39,509 bases of DNA from Treponema sp. (GCA_009785215.1 WQWU01000022.1:1-39509), one strand, 5' to 3'; numbered from the stretch's first letter, positions 16,602-25,028 are shown. Numbers and translations: made by a program. Notes: generated from the letters alone by a model not told the origin.

Positions 16602-19229
16602 ATGAACTATATTGATCTTCCTGTCTATAGAAATCAAGAAAAAATTTTATTAATGCTAAAAGAAAATCAAGCGCTTGTTGTTGAAAGTCCGACAGGATCA
16701 GGAAAGACAACACAACTGCCGGTAATACTTCATGAAGCGGGTTTTTCCGGAAGCGGTATCATCGGAGTGACTCAGCCAAGACGAATTGCGGCTGTATCGG
16801 TGAGTGAATTCATCGCACGTCAATGCAAAACATCAATTCCGGGATTAATCGGGTATAAAATGCGATTCGCAGACAAAACCAATCACGAAACTAAAATAAA
16901 AATTATGACAGACGGTATTTTGCTTCAGGAGATGAAATTAGATCCGTGGTTATCTAAATACAGCGTTTTACTCGTTGATGAAGCGCATGAACGCAGTTTA
17001 AACATCGATTTTATCCTTGGATTACTTAAAAGAGTGCTTGAAAGCCGCAAAGATTTTAAAGTTATCATCTCTTCTGCAACAATTAATGCAGAAGTTTTCT
17101 CTGAATACTTTAATAATTGCCCGATTGTTAAGATAGAAGCGCAAAGATTTCCTGTAACAATGGTTTATGACGCTGTGAACAATGAACAGAGAGCAGGGAA
17201 TAAAGAGCAGAGAACAGATAGTAATGTTAATTTTAGAGGTAATATAAGCGCAGAAGAAGCAATTTTAATGAAAATAGAGACAATTACTACTCGATTTATA
17301 AGTGAAAAGAGATCAGGAGACATATTGATCTTTCTTTCAGGCGAAAAAATGATCAAAGAATGCATGAATAGGCTTACATTTTCTTCTGTTGGAAAATTTT
17401 TACACATTGTTCCGCTGTACGGCAGACTTGGAAAAGAAGAACAGGAAAAAGTCTTTGAAAATGTTCCAAAAGGGAAAACAAAGGTAGTTATTTCAACAAA
17501 TATTGCAGAAACATCGGTAACTATCGATGGTATCACTGCAGTAATCGATTCCGGTCTTGCAAAATTAAACTGGTACAACCCGTTAACATATACATCAAGC
17601 TTGATTGAATCGCCGATATCGATTGCATCTGCTAATCAACGTAAAGGAAGAGCGGGAAGAACACAAGAAGGAACGTGTTATAGGCTGTATTCACGAAAAG
17701 ATTTTGAAAATCGATCTTTATATACCACAGAAGAAATATTCCGCACAGATTTATCGGAAGTTATATTAAGAATGGCAGATCTTGGCATTACAGACTTTGA
17801 AGACTTTGATTTTATTGCAGCGCCCGAGAAAGCAGGACTATTAAGCGGAATTGAAACATTAAATCTGCTTGATGCATTGGAAAATGACCGCAGCTTATCA
17901 AATATCGGCAAGTTAATGACAGAATTTCCTCTTGCGCCGCGTCAATCACGAATAATTGTCGAAGCAATAATGCGATATCCAGATGTAATCAGAGAAACAA
18001 TCATTGCTGCGGCGTTTTTATCGACACAAAGTCCTTATATTCTTCCTCCCGGCGAAGAAACTGATGCAAGACAAGCGCATCATCGTTTCCGTGATGATAA
18101 CGGCGATTTTGTTTCATACTTAAAACTTTTTAAATCGTACAATGATTCAACAAATAAGGTTAATTTTTGCGAAAAAAATTATTTAGACGAGCGTGCAATG
18201 GCAGAAATAGTCAATGTAACGATGCAATTAGAGGAAATTCTAGCCAATATGAAAATTCCTGTGCATTACCGCTCTCAATCGTTAACAATCGAAGAAATTG
18301 ACGATTATTTATGCTGTATCGGGCGCGGAATGATTCAATTTGTCTGCACAAGAGAAGGAAAAGGTAAAATGGGCTCTTACAGAAGTTTAACTGCAGATAA
18401 AATAATAATTCACCCGGGATCTGTTATGTTTCGTATCGATCCTCAATTTATTGTTGCTGGAGAGATTGTCAGAACATCAAGAATGTATGCAATGTCGGTC
18501 TCTCCGCTTTCAAAAACTGTATTAAATCGAATTGGAGTATGGAATAATCAAGAAGACCTCTCGCGAGGGCGCAGAGACGCAGAGGGAATATTTAGAGAAA
18601 AACTCTCGCAGAGACGCAGAGGCGCAGAGATCGCAGAGAAGAAGAGAGGGAGAAAAGAAAGAGATTTCACCAACAATATCAAGATTTGCGGGGAAGTGTT
18701 CGAGATTATTACCGTGAAAGGAAAGAAAACTGTTGTATTGCAATGGGATAAACTACAGCGTATTCGTGATAATATTTCCTGCGATACTGCTTACAAAGGC
18801 ATGAAAGGTAAAATTATTCTAAAAAAACGAGGCACAAATATTGAATATAATCTTTTGGCTGGCGAAAAATTAAATCTTATCCTTTCATTAACGCCTACTT
18901 TAGATGCCGATAGCGCATTTTCACGTGCATGGCCCCGTAAAGAGAATTATGACTCTGGCGAAAAACTTTCTGCACTATTAAAACACATGGATAGCCTTGC
19001 AAAACCTGTTGTATGGAAGAAAAACTCAAAAGATTTAGGATTTTTAGGACTTTTTACAGACGAAGAAGGAAATTATTGGTTTAGAGCTTCTCGTGGTTTC
19101 CATACAAGCTTAAATGAGAGTCTTTCAAGTTTAGAATCTTTAATTGATGAACTAGGTGAAACGGCAGATACCGAACAAAAAAACATTGTGAATCAATGTT
19201 ATCGCAGATTATCGGGTTATGTGAGTTAA
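16602..19229 (+). CDS. hrpA: DEAH-box RNA helicase, HrpA family
   Basis: It is an ATP-dependent RNA helicase, likely in RNA processing or ribosome rescue. Of the 875 residues, Walker A is SPTGSGKTTQL, motif II is VDEAHERS, motif III SAT, and motifs V-VI are TNIAETSVTIDG and QRKGRAGRTQEG. The helicase-associated (HA2) region and an OB-fold-like region follow. I chose the ATG at 16602, which gives the family-like MNYIDLPVY start and lies 7 nt after TATAAT; an ATG at 16578 is possible. Two segments look inserted: about 18 residues near 190-208 (NNEQRAGNKEQRTDSN) and about 40 low-complexity Arg/Glu residues near 652-690. The latter are encoded by repeat DNA also found downstream and in cysS. It is shorter than E. 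coli HrpA, so HrpB-like is the alternative. Confidence 0.92.
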   Translation: MNYIDLPVYRNQEKILLMLKENQALVVESPTGSGKTTQLPVILHEAGFSGSGIIGVTQPRRIAAVSVSEFIARQCKTSIPGLIGYKMRFADKTNHETKIKIMTDGILLQEMKLDPWLSKYSVLLVDEAHERSLNIDFILGLLKRVLESRKDFKVIISSATINAEVFSEYFNNCPIVKIEAQRFPVTMVYDAVNNEQRAGNKEQRTDSNVNFRGNISAEEAILMKIETITTRFISEKRSGDILIFLSGEKMIKECMNRLTFSSVGKFLHIVPLYGRLGKEEQEKVFENVPKGKTKVVISTNIAETSVTIDGITAVIDSGLAKLNWYNPLTYTSSLIESPISIASANQRKGRAGRTQEGTCYRLYSRKDFENRSLYTTEEIFRTDLSEVILRMADLGITDFEDFDFIAAPEKAGLLSGIETLNLLDALENDRSLSNIGKLMTEFPLAPRQSRIIVEAIMRYPDVIRETIIAAAFLSTQSPYILPPGEETDARQAHHRFRDDNGDFVSYLKLFKSYNDSTNKVNFCEKNYLDERAMAEIVNVTMQLEEILANMKIPVHYRSQSLTIEEIDDYLCCIGRGMIQFVCTREGKGKMGSYRSLTADKIIIHPGSVMFRIDPQFIVAGEIVRTSRMYAMSVSPLSKTVLNRIGVWNNQEDLSRGRRDAEGIFREKLSQRRRGAEIAEKKRGRKERDFTNNIKICGEVFEIITVKGKKTVVLQWDKLQRIRDNISCDTAYKGMKGKIILKKRGTNIEYNLLAGEKLNLILSLTPTLDADSAFSRAWPRKENYDSGEKLSALLKHMDSLAKPVVWKKNSKDLGFLGLFTDEEGNYWFRASRGFHTSLNESLSSLESLIDELGETADTEQKNIVNQCYRRLSGYVS
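17170..17222 (+). repeat. Short direct-repeat insert inside the helicase gene
   Basis: This stretch is made of imperfect repeats of GAACAGAGAGCAGGGAA type and encodes NNEQRAGNKEQRTDSN between two conserved beta strands. It looks like an in-frame low-complexity insertion, distinct from the CGCAGAG family. Confidence 0.55.
18555..18641 (+). repeat. CGCAGAG repeat element, copies 1 and 2, inside hrpA
   Basis: Copy 1 (18555-18586) and copy 2 (18603-18641) both begin CTCTCGC and continue as 8-bp units of CGCAGAGR. They are read in the same frame as LSRGRRDAEG and LSQRRRGAEIAE. Copy 1 matches the cysS copy at 30 of 32 positions. Confidence 0.9.
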
Positions 19230-19240
19230 AATTTCCAAGA

Positions 19241-19281
19241 AGAGTTCTCGCGGAGACGCAGAGCCGCGGAGAGCGCAGAGC
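19241..19281 (+). repeat. CGCAGAG repeat element, copy 3, intergenic
   Basis: It lies 12 nt after the helicase stop codon and starts TTCTCGCGGAGACGCAGAG. It has the same 8-bp periodicity as the intragenic copies. The rest of the 141-nt gap holds the cysS promoter. Confidence 0.88.
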
Positions 19282-19336
19282 GGTTGTTTGATATCTCACA
19301 TTTATAACAAGAAATAAATGATTAATATTAATTATC

Positions 19337-19365
19337 TTGATTTTTTTTTGATATTTCCCTACCCT
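19337..19365 (+). promoter_or_regulatory. Candidate cysS promoter
   Basis: TTGATT, 17 nt, TACCCT, then 5 nt to the ATG. The short distance and lack of Shine-Dalgarno point to a leaderless or nearly leaderless mRNA. Confidence 0.4.
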
Positions 19366-19370
19366 GTAGT

Positions 19371-20873
19371 ATGGCATTTAGTTTTTATAACACTTTAGGA
19401 CGCAGTAAGCAATCTTTTTCGCCTTTGCAGGAAAAAAAGGTGGGTTTTTACGGATGCGGACCAACTGTTTACAATTATGCGCATATCGGAAACATTCGAG
19501 CTTATGTTCATCACGATATTTTGGTTCGATCACTACGCCGTGCAGGATATGATGTTAATCATGTAATGAATATTACCGATGTTGGCCATCTTTCCGATGA
19601 TTCCGATGCCGGCGAAGATAAAATGGTAAAAACTGCCGAAGAACGGGGAAAAAGCGTTCTTGAAATTGCAGATTATTATACAAAAGCTTTTTTTAATGAT
19701 ACAGACAAAATGAACATTACACGCCCTACTATTGTATGCAAAGCGACTGATCATATTAAAGAAATGATCAGTTTAATAGAAAGAATCGAAAAAAACGGCT
19801 TTACTTACCTAACAGGCGGCAATTTATACTTTGATATATCAAAATTTCCGTCTTACGGCGATTTGGCGCTTTTAAAACTTGAAGATTTACAAAAAAGCGA
19901 ACAAACAGAGTTCGCACGCATCGATCAAGACGAAAATAAACGCAACGCAGGCGATTTTGTACTTTGGTTTACAAAAAGCAAGTTTGAAAACCAGGCGCTT
20001 GTTTGGGATAGTCCATGGGGAAAAGGTTATCCAGGCTGGCATATTGAATGTTCTGCAATGAGTATAAAATATCTTGGCGAACAGTTTGATATTCATTGCG
20101 GCGGCATCGATCATATTCCGATTCATCACACCAACGAAATTGCGCAGAGCGAAGCTGCAACTGGTATAACTCCGTGGGTTAAATATTGGCTGCATAATGA
20201 ATTTCTTGTGTTGGACAAAGGAAAAATGTCAAAATCTAAAGGCGGATTTTTAACATTGCAGTCTTTAATCGATGAAGGTTTTGATCCGTTGGATTACAGG
20301 TATTTTTTACTTAGCGGACATTACCGAAGGCAGCTTCAGTTTTCTTTTGAAAGTTTACAGGGTGCAAAGAATTCAAGAAAATCGCTAGTGGAGAAAGTAA
20401 GAGGATTATTAGAAAAGACCTCTCGCGGGGGCGCAGAGGCGCAGAGGGCGCAGGGGGAAGATAAGGGTGAAGAATCAGGGAAAGAGTTAAATATATCTAG
20501 TTATATAGAAGGTTTTGATAAGGCTATCGAGGATGATTTGAATACGCCAAGGGCTTTAGCGGAATTATGGGGGCTTTTAAAGGATGTTCAAGGGTGTAAT
20601 CACTCTACAACTGCTAAAGCGCTGGAAGCCATTTATGATATGGATTCTGTTTTAGGGCTGGGTCTAAAAGAAACAGTTAATAATAAAAATACCGGTACAG
20701 AAGAAAACGAAGAATTAAAGCAGGAAATCGAAGAATTAATAAAAAAACGTATAGAAGCAAAAAAAGCAAAAGATTTTTCTGCTGCCGATAATATAAGACA
20801 AAATCTTAAAGATCGGGGTATAATACTGGAAGACGGGGTTAACGGAACAACTTGGCGCTTTGAGCAGCCCTAA
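19371..20873 (+). CDS. cysS: Cysteinyl-tRNA synthetase
   Basis: It charges tRNA-Cys with cysteine in the cytoplasm. Of the 500 residues, the zinc-site Cys is in FYGCGPTVYNYAHIGN, the HIGH motif appears as HIGN, further zinc ligands are in WHIECSAMS and HHTNEIAQSEA, and the KMSKS loop is KGKMSKSKGG. The C-terminal helical domain with DDLNTPRALAELW is present. Between the catalytic core and that domain, near residue 350, lies a low-complexity insert TSRGGAEAQRAQGEDKGEE encoded by the dispersed CGCAGAG repeat. Its position in a linker suggests it is tolerated. The ATG has no Shine-Dalgarno. The matching tRNA-Cys gene is 8 kb away. The ECF sigma gene follows by 26 nt. Confidence 0.97.
   Translation: MAFSFYNTLGRSKQSFSPLQEKKVGFYGCGPTVYNYAHIGNIRAYVHHDILVRSLRRAGYDVNHVMNITDVGHLSDDSDAGEDKMVKTAEERGKSVLEIADYYTKAFFNDTDKMNITRPTIVCKATDHIKEMISLIERIEKNGFTYLTGGNLYFDISKFPSYGDLALLKLEDLQKSEQTEFARIDQDENKRNAGDFVLWFTKSKFENQALVWDSPWGKGYPGWHIECSAMSIKYLGEQFDIHCGGIDHIPIHHTNEIAQSEAATGITPWVKYWLHNEFLVLDKGKMSKSKGGFLTLQSLIDEGFDPLDYRYFLLSGHYRRQLQFSFESLQGAKNSRKSLVEKVRGLLEKTSRGGAEAQRAQGEDKGEESGKELNISSYIEGFDKAIEDDLNTPRALAELWGLLKDVQGCNHSTTAKALEAIYDMDSVLGLGLKETVNNKNTGTEENEELKQEIEELIKKRIEAKKAKDFSAADNIRQNLKDRGIILEDGVNGTTWRFEQP
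20416..20456 (+). repeat. CGCAGAG repeat element, copy 4, inside cysS
   Basis: It starts GACCTCTCGCGGGGGCGCAG and continues as CGCAGAGG units. It is read as TSRGGAEAQRAQ, a different reading frame from the hrpA copies. Confidence 0.9.
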
Positions 20874-20899
20874 GAAAATGTAACAATTAAGGAAAAAAT

Positions 20900-21514
20900 T
20901 TGTTTAATATAGAAGAGGAACAATTGGAAGCTGACTCAGGCAGCAAAAGCGAAGCAAATTTAACGCGAAAAAACCCGCTTGAGTTCAACCGGGAATTCAG
21001 GCAGCTCTATGATTCCGTATTCCAGGTTCTTTTTAGAGTAGCTTTCAGGGTAACAAATTCAAGAGAAGCGGCAGAAGATCTTTGCCAGGAAAGTTTTTTT
21101 CGTTTATACGAAAGAAATATGGTTTTTCCAAGCCCGGACGAAGCAAAGTATTGGCTTATTCGCGTAGTAAAAAATGCTTCGTTAAATTATGCAAAACGCA
21201 AGGAAAGGGAACGCAAAGCATATCAGCGGGCATTTAGGGAAGATCACAGGCAGGAAGAAACCGGAGAAGGAATACTTGTAAAAAAAGAAACAAGCGAGGA
21301 AGTGCAAAAAGCGCTGGAACTGCTTCCGGAAAATTTGCGTATTGTATTAATATTAAAGGAATATGCCGAAATGAATTATAAAGAAATAGGTAAGGTTCTT
21401 GGCATTAGCGAAGGAAATGTTAAAGTACGGGTTTTTAGGGCTCGTGAACGTCTTTCTGTATTATTGGCAAGTTTACAGCCTGCCGGTAAAGGTGGTAATT
21501 ATGTGTCCGGATAA
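20900..21514 (+). CDS. ECF-type RNA polymerase sigma factor
   Basis: It directs RNA polymerase to stress-type promoters. Of the 204 residues, region 2 lies at about 35-100 with the typical DLCQESFFRLYER and YWLIRVVKNASLNYAKR. Region 4 lies at about 135-190 with LPENLRIVLILKEYAEMNYKEIGKVLGI and a helix-turn-helix SEGNVKVRVFRARERL. The N-terminus carries about 30 extra acidic residues. The start is TTG, supported by AAGGA 6 nt upstream. The gene overlaps the next one, an anti-sigma factor, by 14 nt, so the two should be made together. RpoE-like describes it best; its regulon is unknown. Confidence 0.93.
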   Translation: MFNIEEEQLEADSGSKSEANLTRKNPLEFNREFRQLYDSVFQVLFRVAFRVTNSREAAEDLCQESFFRLYERNMVFPSPDEAKYWLIRVVKNASLNYAKRKERERKAYQRAFREDHRQEETGEGILVKKETSEEVQKALELLPENLRIVLILKEYAEMNYKEIGKVLGISEGNVKVRVFRARERLSVLLASLQPAGKGGNYVSG

Positions 21515-22133
21515 GCAATTATTATCAATTTATGTTGACGGAGAATTACCCTCTCCATGGAAGGAAAAAATAGAGGTCCATATAAATAACTGCCCTATTT
21601 GCAGGGAGATGTATGATAACTTCAGGCATCTTCATGAATTATTCAAAAAAGATACAACAGTAACACGAACTTATGTTGAGCGCATTACAGATGAATCTGC
21701 TCCTGGAAAAGGAGAAGAACGCACATATACAGAAGAAGAAATGCAGCAAACAAAAGAAAGAATTTGGAATAATATTAACGAAAAGCGCAAATACAGATCC
21801 CGGATGTGGAACAGAAGGTTATCCATTCCATTACCTGCGGCAGCGGCGGCTGCAGTTGTCATTGCACTTGTAACAGGGCTTTGGATTCGCGGCGAAACAT
21901 TCCTGCAAACCGGATTTGCCGCAAGACAGGCAGAAGCAGAACGGGTAGATTTCATTCTTGCCGCAGAAGAAAATATTCCCATAATGCCAACTGCAGATAT
22001 TAACGGTGTTCTGCAATTTTTAACACCAGATGGAACCGACATTATCATTTTAAGACTGCCGGAAAGCAGCAATTTTTCCAGAACGGGTGACCCCGCAATA
22101 TTAAGAGCAGCCGATTACAGGAGATATCCATAG
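21501..22133 (+). CDS. Zinc-binding anti-sigma factor, membrane-anchored
   Basis: It probably holds the upstream sigma factor inactive at the membrane. Of the 210 residues, the cytoplasmic N-terminus has the zinc anti-sigma motif His27-x3-Cys31-x2-Cys34 (HINNCPIC). A membrane helix rich in Ala and Val lies near 109-130, and about 80 periplasmic residues follow. These end without a recognised sensor domain. I chose the ATG at 21501, which overlaps the sigma gene by 14 nt and has AAAGGTGG 5 nt before it. Family behaviour suggests regulated proteolysis or zinc/redox release, which cannot be read here. Confidence 0.88.
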   Translation: MCPDKQLLSIYVDGELPSPWKEKIEVHINNCPICREMYDNFRHLHELFKKDTTVTRTYVERITDESAPGKGEERTYTEEEMQQTKERIWNNINEKRKYRSRMWNRRLSIPLPAAAAAAVVIALVTGLWIRGETFLQTGFAARQAEAERVDFILAAEENIPIMPTADINGVLQFLTPDGTDIIILRLPESSNFSRTGDPAILRAADYRRYP

Positions 22134-22134
22134 A

Positions 22135-22641
22135 ATGAACCGTTCATTTTATTTAATCTGTATTTTGTTTATTTTTGTTTTTAATGTCTCTCTGGAGGCT
22201 CAAGAACAGCGTGTCGGAATGTCACCAGAGATTAGAAGACGATCATTAGTTCTGGATATCAGCGCAAGAGTATTGGAAAATGAAGCAAACAGCGCTTCTT
22301 CTTTGGAAAATAATGAAATCTGGTATCAATCTCTCAGAAGAATAGTTATACCGGGCAGTCCAACCAGTATTCAGCTTGTTGGAACAAATATTGTAGTAGC
22401 AGTGCAATTTACGCCATTTGTCCGCCGTAACGGCAATGTACTGGTTGCTCAAGGACAGATTTGGATAAATGATCCGGAAAATGGCATCACTTATCATACA
22501 TCGATTCAGACAATCCCAATGGAATTTAACGAACCAATTTATTTTTTCCCGCTCGGACAACAAGCTAATGCAGCATCCATAGAAATAGTTATAACAGTAA
22601 ATCCATACAGAGAGACTGCCAATACAGAAAATGAAAATTAA
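22135..22641 (+). CDS. Secreted protein of unknown function
   Basis: This 168-residue protein has a clear signal peptide (MNRSFYLICILFIFVFNVSLEAQ) and a beta-rich mature part containing IVVAVQFTPFVRRNGNVLVAQGQIWI. I do not recognise the family. It begins one base after the anti-sigma stop codon, with AGGAG about 11 nt before ATG, and overlaps the next gene by 11 nt. It therefore belongs to the sigma/anti-sigma operon and may be a periplasmic partner or sensor for it, which is inference from position. Confidence 0.8.
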   Translation: MNRSFYLICILFIFVFNVSLEAQEQRVGMSPEIRRRSLVLDISARVLENEANSASSLENNEIWYQSLRRIVIPGSPTSIQLVGTNIVVAVQFTPFVRRNGNVLVAQGQIWINDPENGITYHTSIQTIPMEFNEPIYFFPLGQQANAASIEIVITVNPYRETANTENEN

Positions 22642-24307
22642 AACATGTTTATTTTTACTTTTTACCTTTCTCCTTTTTTCCTGCAGCCAGAAAACTCCTG
22701 TAATAAAATCGATAGATCCAAAAATAGGCAGAATGGGAGAAATTGTAACCCTTTCCGGAGACAATTTCGGCACATCGCGCGATGAATCCTATGTAACAAT
22801 CGCGGGTGTTTCACCTACCAATTCATCATATTTTTTATGGCAGGATAATCTAATTATTGTTAGAGTGCCGGAATTGGGCGAATCGGGTCTTGTTTATGTA
22901 CACACAAGAGGAAGAAAAAGCAATGGTGTTTTATTTTCCAATTTTGCAAATGTGCCGAGACCTGCAGACGGCGAAGAACTGGGGCTTCAGCCGAGAATAA
23001 CTTCCATTACACCGCAGTTGGGCGCACCGGGTTCACTTATAGTAATTACCGGAAATAATTTCGGCATATCACGCGAAAATTCATTGCAGGTTATGTCCGG
23101 CGTTTTCTTTTCCTGGGATTTTGATTCGCCGTCGTTTAATCCGTTTGCTGTCAGAGAACCGGAATTTATAGAAGTATCTGAAATTGAATTAGGATATGAA
23201 TCATGGAGCTCCCGTGAATTGCGTGTTCGTCTTCCTGACGGTGCAGTAAGCGGAAATATGGAAATAAGAACGCCTCATGGTATTTCAAGACCGGTTTTCT
23301 TTGATGTTAGCGGCAAACCAGGTTATAAAAACTTTAAGGACAAACGCAGTTATATTGTAACCTACTCTGTCGATATAAGAGTTCTGGATGCATCAAGACC
23401 GAATACATTGTACCTTTGGATACCTAAACCGATAACATCACCTTCGCAAAGAAATATTACTCTTGTATCCCGCAATGTTGAACCATTTGTAGAAAATCAC
23501 CGCGGTGTAAGCCTTTTTAAACTTGATAATTTGGGAACAGGCGCAAACCAGTCTATAAATCTTTCATTTAGCGTAGAAGTTTATGCAGTAGAATCTGGTG
23601 TTAGGCCGTTGTCCATAAGGCAGGAAAACTCTCCGCTTTCTGCTATTTATACTCAAGCTACAGCATTAATACCAAGCAATAATCAGCAAATCAGAACAAC
23701 TGTAAATACAATTACAGGCAGGGAACAAAACCCGTATGTTAAAGCAAGGGCTATTTATGACTGGATTCTGACAAATATAAATATTTCAAGTACACCTTCT
23801 CCGGATTTTAATATTTCTGCGGCGATAGAACAAAAGCGTACAGATTCATACGGAGCGGCGCTTTTATACACAACAATGGCGCGCGCCGCAGGAATTCCCT
23901 GCATTCCAATCGCAGGCGTACTGATAGACAGAAACGGCCAAACTATACGTCATTACTGGACAGAAGTATGGATCGATGGTTTCGGCTGGCTTCCTGTTGA
24001 TCCTGTAATGGGAGCGGGAACAATTCCTGCGGCGGATGCAGGAGGAACTCAAAGCGCTCTGCAGGTTCCATCCGGCATTGTTACAGAACGCGATCTTGCA
24101 AATTATTACTTCGGCAATCTGGATAATCAGCGTATTGCTTTTTCCAGAGGTGAACTTATACTTCCTCAAAGAGAAAGCCGCGGCAGAATGGTAACTCAAA
24201 AGCAGTCTTATTCACTGCAAAATGTCTGGGAAGAAGCTGTCGGCGGACTGGAATCATATTCAAGTCTCTGGGGGGATATTACAATCAGCGGAATTTATGT
24301 ACAATAA
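22631..24307 (+). CDS. Lipoprotein with TIG domains and a transglutaminase-like domain lacking Cys
   Basis: This is an exported lipoprotein of 558 residues with lipobox LLFSC and Cys at residue 18. Two IPT/TIG Ig-like domains follow (IKSIDPKIGRMGEIVTLSGD at about 24-105 and ITSITPQLGAPGSLIVITGN at about 115-220). After a beta linker, a transglutaminase-like papain-fold domain lies at about 365-465. Its His441 (RHYWTEVW) and Asp457 (GWLPVDP) are conserved. At the catalytic Cys position the sequence reads TDSYGAALLYTTMARAAGIP, with Ser406. It may therefore be a binding protein or a weak Ser-dependent enzyme. It overlaps the upstream secreted gene by 11 nt and closes the sigma-factor operon. Confidence 0.87.
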   Translation: MKIKTCLFLLFTFLLFSCSQKTPVIKSIDPKIGRMGEIVTLSGDNFGTSRDESYVTIAGVSPTNSSYFLWQDNLIIVRVPELGESGLVYVHTRGRKSNGVLFSNFANVPRPADGEELGLQPRITSITPQLGAPGSLIVITGNNFGISRENSLQVMSGVFFSWDFDSPSFNPFAVREPEFIEVSEIELGYESWSSRELRVRLPDGAVSGNMEIRTPHGISRPVFFDVSGKPGYKNFKDKRSYIVTYSVDIRVLDASRPNTLYLWIPKPITSPSQRNITLVSRNVEPFVENHRGVSLFKLDNLGTGANQSINLSFSVEVYAVESGVRPLSIRQENSPLSAIYTQATALIPSNNQQIRTTVNTITGREQNPYVKARAIYDWILTNINISSTPSPDFNISAAIEQKRTDSYGAALLYTTMARAAGIPCIPIAGVLIDRNGQTIRHYWTEVWIDGFGWLPVDPVMGAGTIPAADAGGTQSALQVPSGIVTERDLANYYFGNLDNQRIAFSRGELILPQRESRGRMVTQKQSYSLQNVWEEAVGGLESYSSLWGDITISGIYVQ

Positions 24308-24310
24308 AAT

Positions 24311-25018
24311 ATGGTAACAGTAATTTCATTGGGCGGATCAATTGTCGCTCCGGCTCAGGTAGATATTGATTTTTTAAAACAATTTGTAAAACTTATTAAT
24401 TCTTTTATTAATGAAGATATTAACAGGAATTTTATCTTTGTGGTTGGCGGCGGAGGGCCTGCACGCCATTATCAAAATGCATTTAAAGAAATAACTGCAT
24501 CCTTAGACGTTGCATCTAAAGATGCCGCATCTTTAGATGCAGCGGACTGGATAGGCATTATGGCAACACGTTTAAATGCACAATTAATAAAAGCATTAAT
24601 GTACCAATGGTGTAATCAGGAAGTTGTTACAAATCCAATGGAAGCTGCACCTTTAACAGGCCGCGTGCTTGTTGCCGCAGGCTGGAAACCCGGCTTTTCT
24701 ACAGATTATGATGCAGTCCTGTTAGCTGAAAGATTCGGCGCTGACATGGTAATAAATCTTTCCAATATAGAAAAAGTTTATACAGCGGATCCAAAACTGG
24801 ATTCCAATGCCAAACCAATAGATAAAATTTCATGGGCAGATTTTAGATCAATGGTCGGCGATGAATGGACTCCCGGGAAAAATGTTCCGTTCGATCCTGT
24901 CGCAAGCCGTCATGCAGAAAAAACAGGTCTAAAAGTAATCTGCGCCGCCGGGAAAGACCTTGATAATCTTAAAAAAATTCTCAACGGCGAAGATTTTTAC
25001 GGCACTACAATTATGTAA
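24311..25018 (+). CDS. pyrH: UMP kinase, archaeal-type amino acid kinase family
   Basis: It phosphorylates UMP to UDP in pyrimidine nucleotide synthesis. The 235 residues show the amino-acid-kinase fold: SLGGSI at the N-terminus, VVGGGGPAR, then IGIMATRLNAQL, STDYDAVLLAERFGADMVINLSNIEKVYTADP, and a C-terminal KNVPFDPVASRHAEKTGLKV. The form resembles archaeal UMP kinases more than the E. coli type. Residues near 65-80 (ASLDVASKDAASLDA) are a small repeat encoded by palindromic DNA. The ATG is 3 nt after the lipoprotein stop codon, lacks a Shine-Dalgarno and has TACAAT 5 nt before it, so it may have its own leaderless transcript. Confidence 0.88.
   Translation: MVTVISLGGSIVAPAQVDIDFLKQFVKLINSFINEDINRNFIFVVGGGGPARHYQNAFKEITASLDVASKDAASLDAADWIGIMATRLNAQLIKALMYQWCNQEVVTNPMEAAPLTGRVLVAAGWKPGFSTDYDAVLLAERFGADMVINLSNIEKVYTADPKLDSNAKPIDKISWADFRSMVGDEWTPGKNVPFDPVASRHAEKTGLKVICAAGKDLDNLKKILNGEDFYGTTIM
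24512..24540 (+). repeat. Perfect palindromic repeat inside the UMP kinase gene
   Basis: GCATCTAAAGATG and CATCTTTAGATGC form 13 perfect bp with a 3-nt loop. Each arm extended by one base is itself a palindrome. A decayed copy, GCATCCTTAGACG, lies just upstream at 24498-24510. Translation is ASKDAASLDA. Confidence 0.88.
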
Positions 25019-25028
25019 TTACGGCTGA

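Noticed and set aside
21399-21500. Longer start of the anti-sigma gene inside the sigma gene
   Set aside because: The extension is out-of-frame sigma coding DNA; the ATG at 21501 has a good ribosome site and begins directly before the zinc motif region.
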